NCBI RefSeq assembly: GCF_013369485.1
Contig: NZ_JABWEB010000001.1
Location: 434,001 to 498,000, forward strand
Length of the DNA stretch: 64,000 bases
Source of the DNA: Massilia sp. BJB1822
GTDB taxonomy: Bacteria > Pseudomonadota > Gammaproteobacteria > Burkholderiales > Burkholderiaceae_D
Direction: 5' to 3'
Of the stretch, positions 63,076 to 64,000 are shown one piece after another. The number at the start of each line of letters is the position of its first letter. Positions within the stretch are counted from its first letter, which is position 1. The notes below the pieces were generated by a model. It ran no database searches, was not told where the DNA came from, and saw only the letters and a program-made list of their open reading frames with translations. The position numbers and the translations under genes were made by a program.

Positions 63076-64000
63076 ATGGTTTGGGAACGTTTTCATCAGC
63101 CGGATTCGATGCGGGAAATGCGCCACGCTGCTGCAACTTGCCTGGACCGGCTGGACGACGATGTACTGAATGCGCATTGCAGGAGCGCTTCTCCGCATGC
63201 AGCGATGCGTGCGATAGCCAACCGCCTGGAGCAGGGCAGTGCCTGGATTGTTCGGGCGGCGGGGCGGGAAGTGGATGCGCATGCCGGCGCAGCGGGCGGC
63301 CATCGCAATATCAGCGCCTGGCCCCTGTGGCTGCGCAGTGGGCGCCAGCGCGGCGAGAGGCCGCTGCTTTATCTGATGCGTTCCGAATCAGTGGCCGGGC
63401 TGCGCGCGGCGCTGGCGGAAACGACCAGCCAGGGAATCTTCTGCAACGATGCGGAGGCCTTCAGTTCGCGCTGGCCGAAAAGCGTGCAGCCGGCCTTGCC
63501 ACTCTGGCTGTCAGCCATTGCGGACGGCACGCCATACGACCCAGCCTCCGGCGCAGAAACCCTCGCCATCCTGCGCGCTGCGCTGCATGCGCTCTACATA
63601 GACGGCGAACCGGGATTCGTCTATTTCTCGGCGCATGCCGACGAGGGCGATGCGCGCGCATTGTCAGCGGCCGACGGGCAGCATGCCTTCAAGGGCATGT
63701 ACCGCATGGCGCCTCTGCGGAGGGAGTCCTCGGCAACTGTGCGGCTGCTGGGGGCGGGCAAAACCTTGTCGCAAGTGGAGCGCGCGGCGAAGCTGCTCCA
63801 ACAGGATTGGAGTGTGGCGAGTGAAATCTGGAGCTGCCCAAGTTATACGCGCCTGGCACGGGATGCTTATGCGGCGGAGCGCTGGAATACGCTGCATCCC
63901 CGCTTGGAAAAAAGAAGCTCGCATCTCCAGTCCTGCCTGGCCGCGAGCGCGTCGCCGGTGCTGGCAGTGACGGGGTATGCGCAGAATATCGCCAGCCAGA
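63076..64000 (+). CDS. Stand-alone protein similar to the C-terminal part of pyruvate dehydrogenase E1 (AceE); partial at window end
   Basis: Open from an ATG with GAGG upstream through the window end, 308 residues and continuing. The later part closely follows AceE: GFVYFSAHADEGD, FKGMYRMAP, TVRLLGAGKTLSQVERAAKLLQQDWSVASEIWSCPSYTRLARDAYAAERWNTLHP (given in pieces here), matching the transketolase C-terminal region near E. coli AceE's ERWNMLHP. The first ~80 residues (VWERFHQPDSMREMRHAAAT) do not look like AceE. The thiamine-binding domain is absent, so it cannot be a complete dehydrogenase. A regulatory or decoy role is only a guess. It lies ~200 bp from divergent ohr. Confidence 0.7.
   Translation, partial: MVWERFHQPDSMREMRHAAATCLDRLDDDVLNAHCRSASPHAAMRAIANRLEQGSAWIVRAAGREVDAHAGAAGGHRNISAWPLWLRSGRQRGERPLLYLMRSESVAGLRAALAETTSQGIFCNDAEAFSSRWPKSVQPALPLWLSAIADGTPYDPASGAETLAILRAALHALYIDGEPGFVYFSAHADEGDARALSAADGQHAFKGMYRMAPLRRESSATVRLLGAGKTLSQVERAAKLLQQDWSVASEIWSCPSYTRLARDAYAAERWNTLHPRLEKRSSHLQSCLAASASPVLAVTGYAQNIASQ

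Overview
The window reads as chromosomal DNA of a GC-rich betaproteobacterium of the Oxalobacteraceae type (Massilia / Duganella / Janthinobacterium-like). This is inferred from codon use, from the PabB-PabC fusion next to SlmA, from the acyl-CoA-ligase/branched-chain-type ABC transporter cluster, and from palindromic repeats with a GGGGTCTGxCCCC core. No database search was run. There is one tRNA, no rRNA, no CRISPR array, no recognisable insertion sequence and no phage gene. Genes are dense, and many neighbours overlap by the ATGA or TGATG junctions of coupled operons.

Layout. 1-5610: a divergent cluster of a DUF4178 zinc-ribbon protein, an SPFH protein and a DUF350 membrane protein facing a membrane-anchored spermidine-synthase-like enzyme and a Tat-exported flavoprotein. 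5670-10518: PPK2 polyphosphate kinase, GabD, a hypothetical protein, a secreted PHB-depolymerase-type esterase and a periplasmic glutathione peroxidase. 10584-11608: a small ORF coupled to a zeta-toxin-like kinase. 11605-14157: rhodanese/FtrA pair, a DUF1428 protein and a hypothetical protein. 14240-17458: HAD nucleotidase, SlmA, PabBC. 17495-19473: TraB/GumN protein, tRNA-Thr(GGT), ArgB. 19587-24925: ECF sigma factor, anti-sigma factor, Cys-rich CWC protein, hybrid histidine kinase, HD-GYP response regulator.

24930-29542: esterase, DUF1289 protein, membrane protein, metallo-beta-lactamase fold protein, nitronate-monooxygenase-like protein and hypoxanthine phosphoribosyltransferase. 29636-39093: an eight-gene minus-strand operon (two CoA ligases, a complete five-part ABC importer, a YjbR protein) facing a Crp/Fnr regulator. 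The combination suggests uptake of an organic acid and its activation to a CoA thioester. 39094-39772: a HigBA-like toxin-antitoxin pair. 39954-44204: PepP-like peptidase, small protein, MgtC, DUF924, DUF2520. 44490-48678: small protein, AlkB, outer-membrane barrel protein, DUF6265, EttA.

48836-51000 is a decay zone: an OafA-type acyltransferase broken by a frameshift, with a divergent remnant of a second acyltransferase that keeps only its two ends. 51001-54525: RarD, Kup, FKBP lipoprotein. 54588-61942: an ABC exporter (permease, ATPase, periplasmic adaptor) divergent from its probable two-component system, whose AAA+ regulator lacks the canonical GAFTGA loop. 61947-64000: ElaA, Ohr, and at the edge a stand-alone ORF resembling only the C-terminal part of pyruvate dehydrogenase E1, preceded by a 39-bp near-perfect palindrome.

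The best candidates for undescribed biology are the polyamine/SPFH/DUF350 cluster, the small-ORF/zeta-kinase pair, the AceE-C-terminal-like ORF with its palindromic promoter, and the non-GAFTGA regulator with its exporter.
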